A stretch of DNA of 59,788 bases from Coriobacteriia bacterium (GTDB lineage: Bacteria > Actinomycetota > Coriobacteriia > Coriobacteriales > UMGS124), in contig JAGZEG010000016.1 of the NCBI GenBank assembly GCA_018368455.1, positions 1 to 59,788 on the forward strand, in the 5' to 3' direction. The stretch's first letter is position 1; every line of letters starts with the position of its first letter. The position numbers and the translations under genes were made by a program. This document shows, piece by piece, positions 59,080 to 59,788 of the stretch. Below the pieces are notes generated by a model. It did not search any database. It saw only the letters and a list, made by a program, of their open reading frames with translations, and was not told the DNA's origin.

Positions 59080-59788
59080 CGCCACCGCATTCACCGGCAG
59101 GACCCTTATGATCACCGGCGGCACGGGATCTTTCGGCAACACCGTGCTGAGGCACTTCCTCGGGTCGGACGTGGGGGAGATCCGCGTGTTCTCCCGCGAC
59201 GAGAAGAAGCAGGACGACATGCGCCACCGCCTGCAGGAGGAAAGCCCCGAGCTGGCCTCGAGGGTGCGCTTCTTCATCGGGGACGTGCGCGACGCCCAGT
59301 CCGTGCGCGACGCCATGCGAGGCGTGGACTTCGTCTTCCACGCCGCCGCCCTGAAGCAGGTGCCCTCCTGCGAGTTCTTCCCGATGGAGGCCGTGAGGAC
59401 CAACGTGATCGGCACCGACAACGTCCTGCACGCCGCCATAGAGGCGGGCGTGGAGCGCGTGGTGTGCCTGTCCACCGACAAGGCGGCCTACCCCATCAAC
59501 GCCATGGGCAAGTCCAAGGCCATGATGGAGTCGATCATCTACGCAAACGCCAGAAACGGCGCCGGCAGGACGACCATCTGCTGCACGCGCTACGGAAACG
59601 TGATGTGCTCCCGCGGCTCGGTGATCCCACTGTTCATCGACCGCGTCCGCAGGGGCGAGCCGCTCACGGTGACCGACCCGCACATGACCCGCTTCCTGAT
59701 GAACCTGGACGAGGCGGTCGAGCTGGTCCGCTTCGCCTTCGAGCACGCCAGGCCCGGCGACCTGTTCGTCCAGAAGGCGCCGGCCTGC
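59069..59788 (+). CDS. capE: UDP-GlcNAc 4,6-dehydratase (FnlA/WbjB/CapE type), 3' end missing
   Basis: 240 codons visible; ATG 59069 lies 9 bases after AAGG, and ATG 59060 is in the same frame. It overlaps the previous gene. SDR fold with LMITGGTGSFGN, FSRDEKKQDDMRH, HAAALKQVPSCEFFPMEA, and active-site region STDKAAYPINAMGKSKAMM. The sequence follows FnlA/WbjB/CapE closely. These enzymes make the 4-keto-6-deoxy intermediate of UDP-N-acetyl-L-fucosamine. The next genes are probably the reductase and the 2-epimerase. Confidence 0.92.
   Translation, partial: MTISATAFTGRTLMITGGTGSFGNTVLRHFLGSDVGEIRVFSRDEKKQDDMRHRLQEESPELASRVRFFIGDVRDAQSVRDAMRGVDFVFHAAALKQVPSCEFFPMEAVRTNVIGTDNVLHAAIEAGVERVVCLSTDKAAYPINAMGKSKAMMESIIYANARNGAGRTTICCTRYGNVMCSRGSVIPLFIDRVRRGEPLTVTDPHMTRFLMNLDEAVELVRFAFEHARPGDLFVQKAPAC

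Overview
The window is about 60 kb of high-GC actinobacterial chromosome. Twin-arginine fumarate-reductase-like flavoproteins sit next to LuxR regulators with multi-pass membrane domains, alongside an ApbE/NusG_II/Gx flavin module, an AmmeMemoRadiSam set and a pilin-type isopeptide surface protein. This combination suggests an anaerobic gut Coriobacteriia, most likely Eggerthellales. That is inferred from gene content; no rRNA is present.

Layout. 1-1.7 kb: 3' part of a sortase-anchored adhesin. 2.2-5.7 kb: a flavoprotein and its membrane LuxR regulator. 6.2-8.7 kb: AmmeMemoRadiSam genes. 9.0-11.4 kb: a translationally coupled Gx transporter/ApbE/NusG_II operon that probably flavinylates exported proteins, such as the FMN-binding flavoprotein at 51.7-53.8 kb. 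11.5-12.6 kb: a D-Ala ligase with a VanA/VanB-like omega loop. 13.7-20.7 kb: tRNA-Lys, HAD phosphatase, class V aminotransferase, Old Yellow Enzyme, methyltransferase and an unknown protein. 21.1-24.3 kb: a minus-strand operon (AhpD-like, queD, hslO, aminotransferase).

26.9-34.8 kb: a compact integrative element (HelP-like protein, FtsK-like ATPase, HUH-SF3 Rep, tyrosine integrase) with an AT-rich type IIG restriction-modification gene broken by a -1 frameshift. It sits in the 5' end of a low-molecular-weight tyrosine phosphatase gene. The original 5' stub remains at the left end, and the element supplies a new 5' end at the right. Just outside its left end is a small hydrophobic peptide gene with a convergent antisense transcription unit.

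35-54 kb: aldo/keto reductase, NhaC antiporter, HD hydrolase, universal stress protein, an XRE-AlaA fusion behind an operator array, HelD, two tandem LuxR paralogues, an MntA/HepT toxin-antitoxin pair, and a divergent LuxR/flavoprotein pair.

54-59.8 kb: start of a surface polysaccharide locus. Two tandem NusG/LoaP-type antiterminators precede a WecA-glycosyltransferase fusion and a UDP-GlcNAc 4,6-dehydratase. The first antiterminator has a G9 tract that separates a good upstream start from the NusG frame. One extra G would fuse them into a 261-aa protein, so this looks like a slipped-strand ON/OFF switch for the polysaccharide operon. It is the strongest candidate for an undescribed system here.

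Intergenic DNA carries several families of inverted extragenic repeats. One is a MITE-like element with about 25-bp terminal repeats, found in at least five places.
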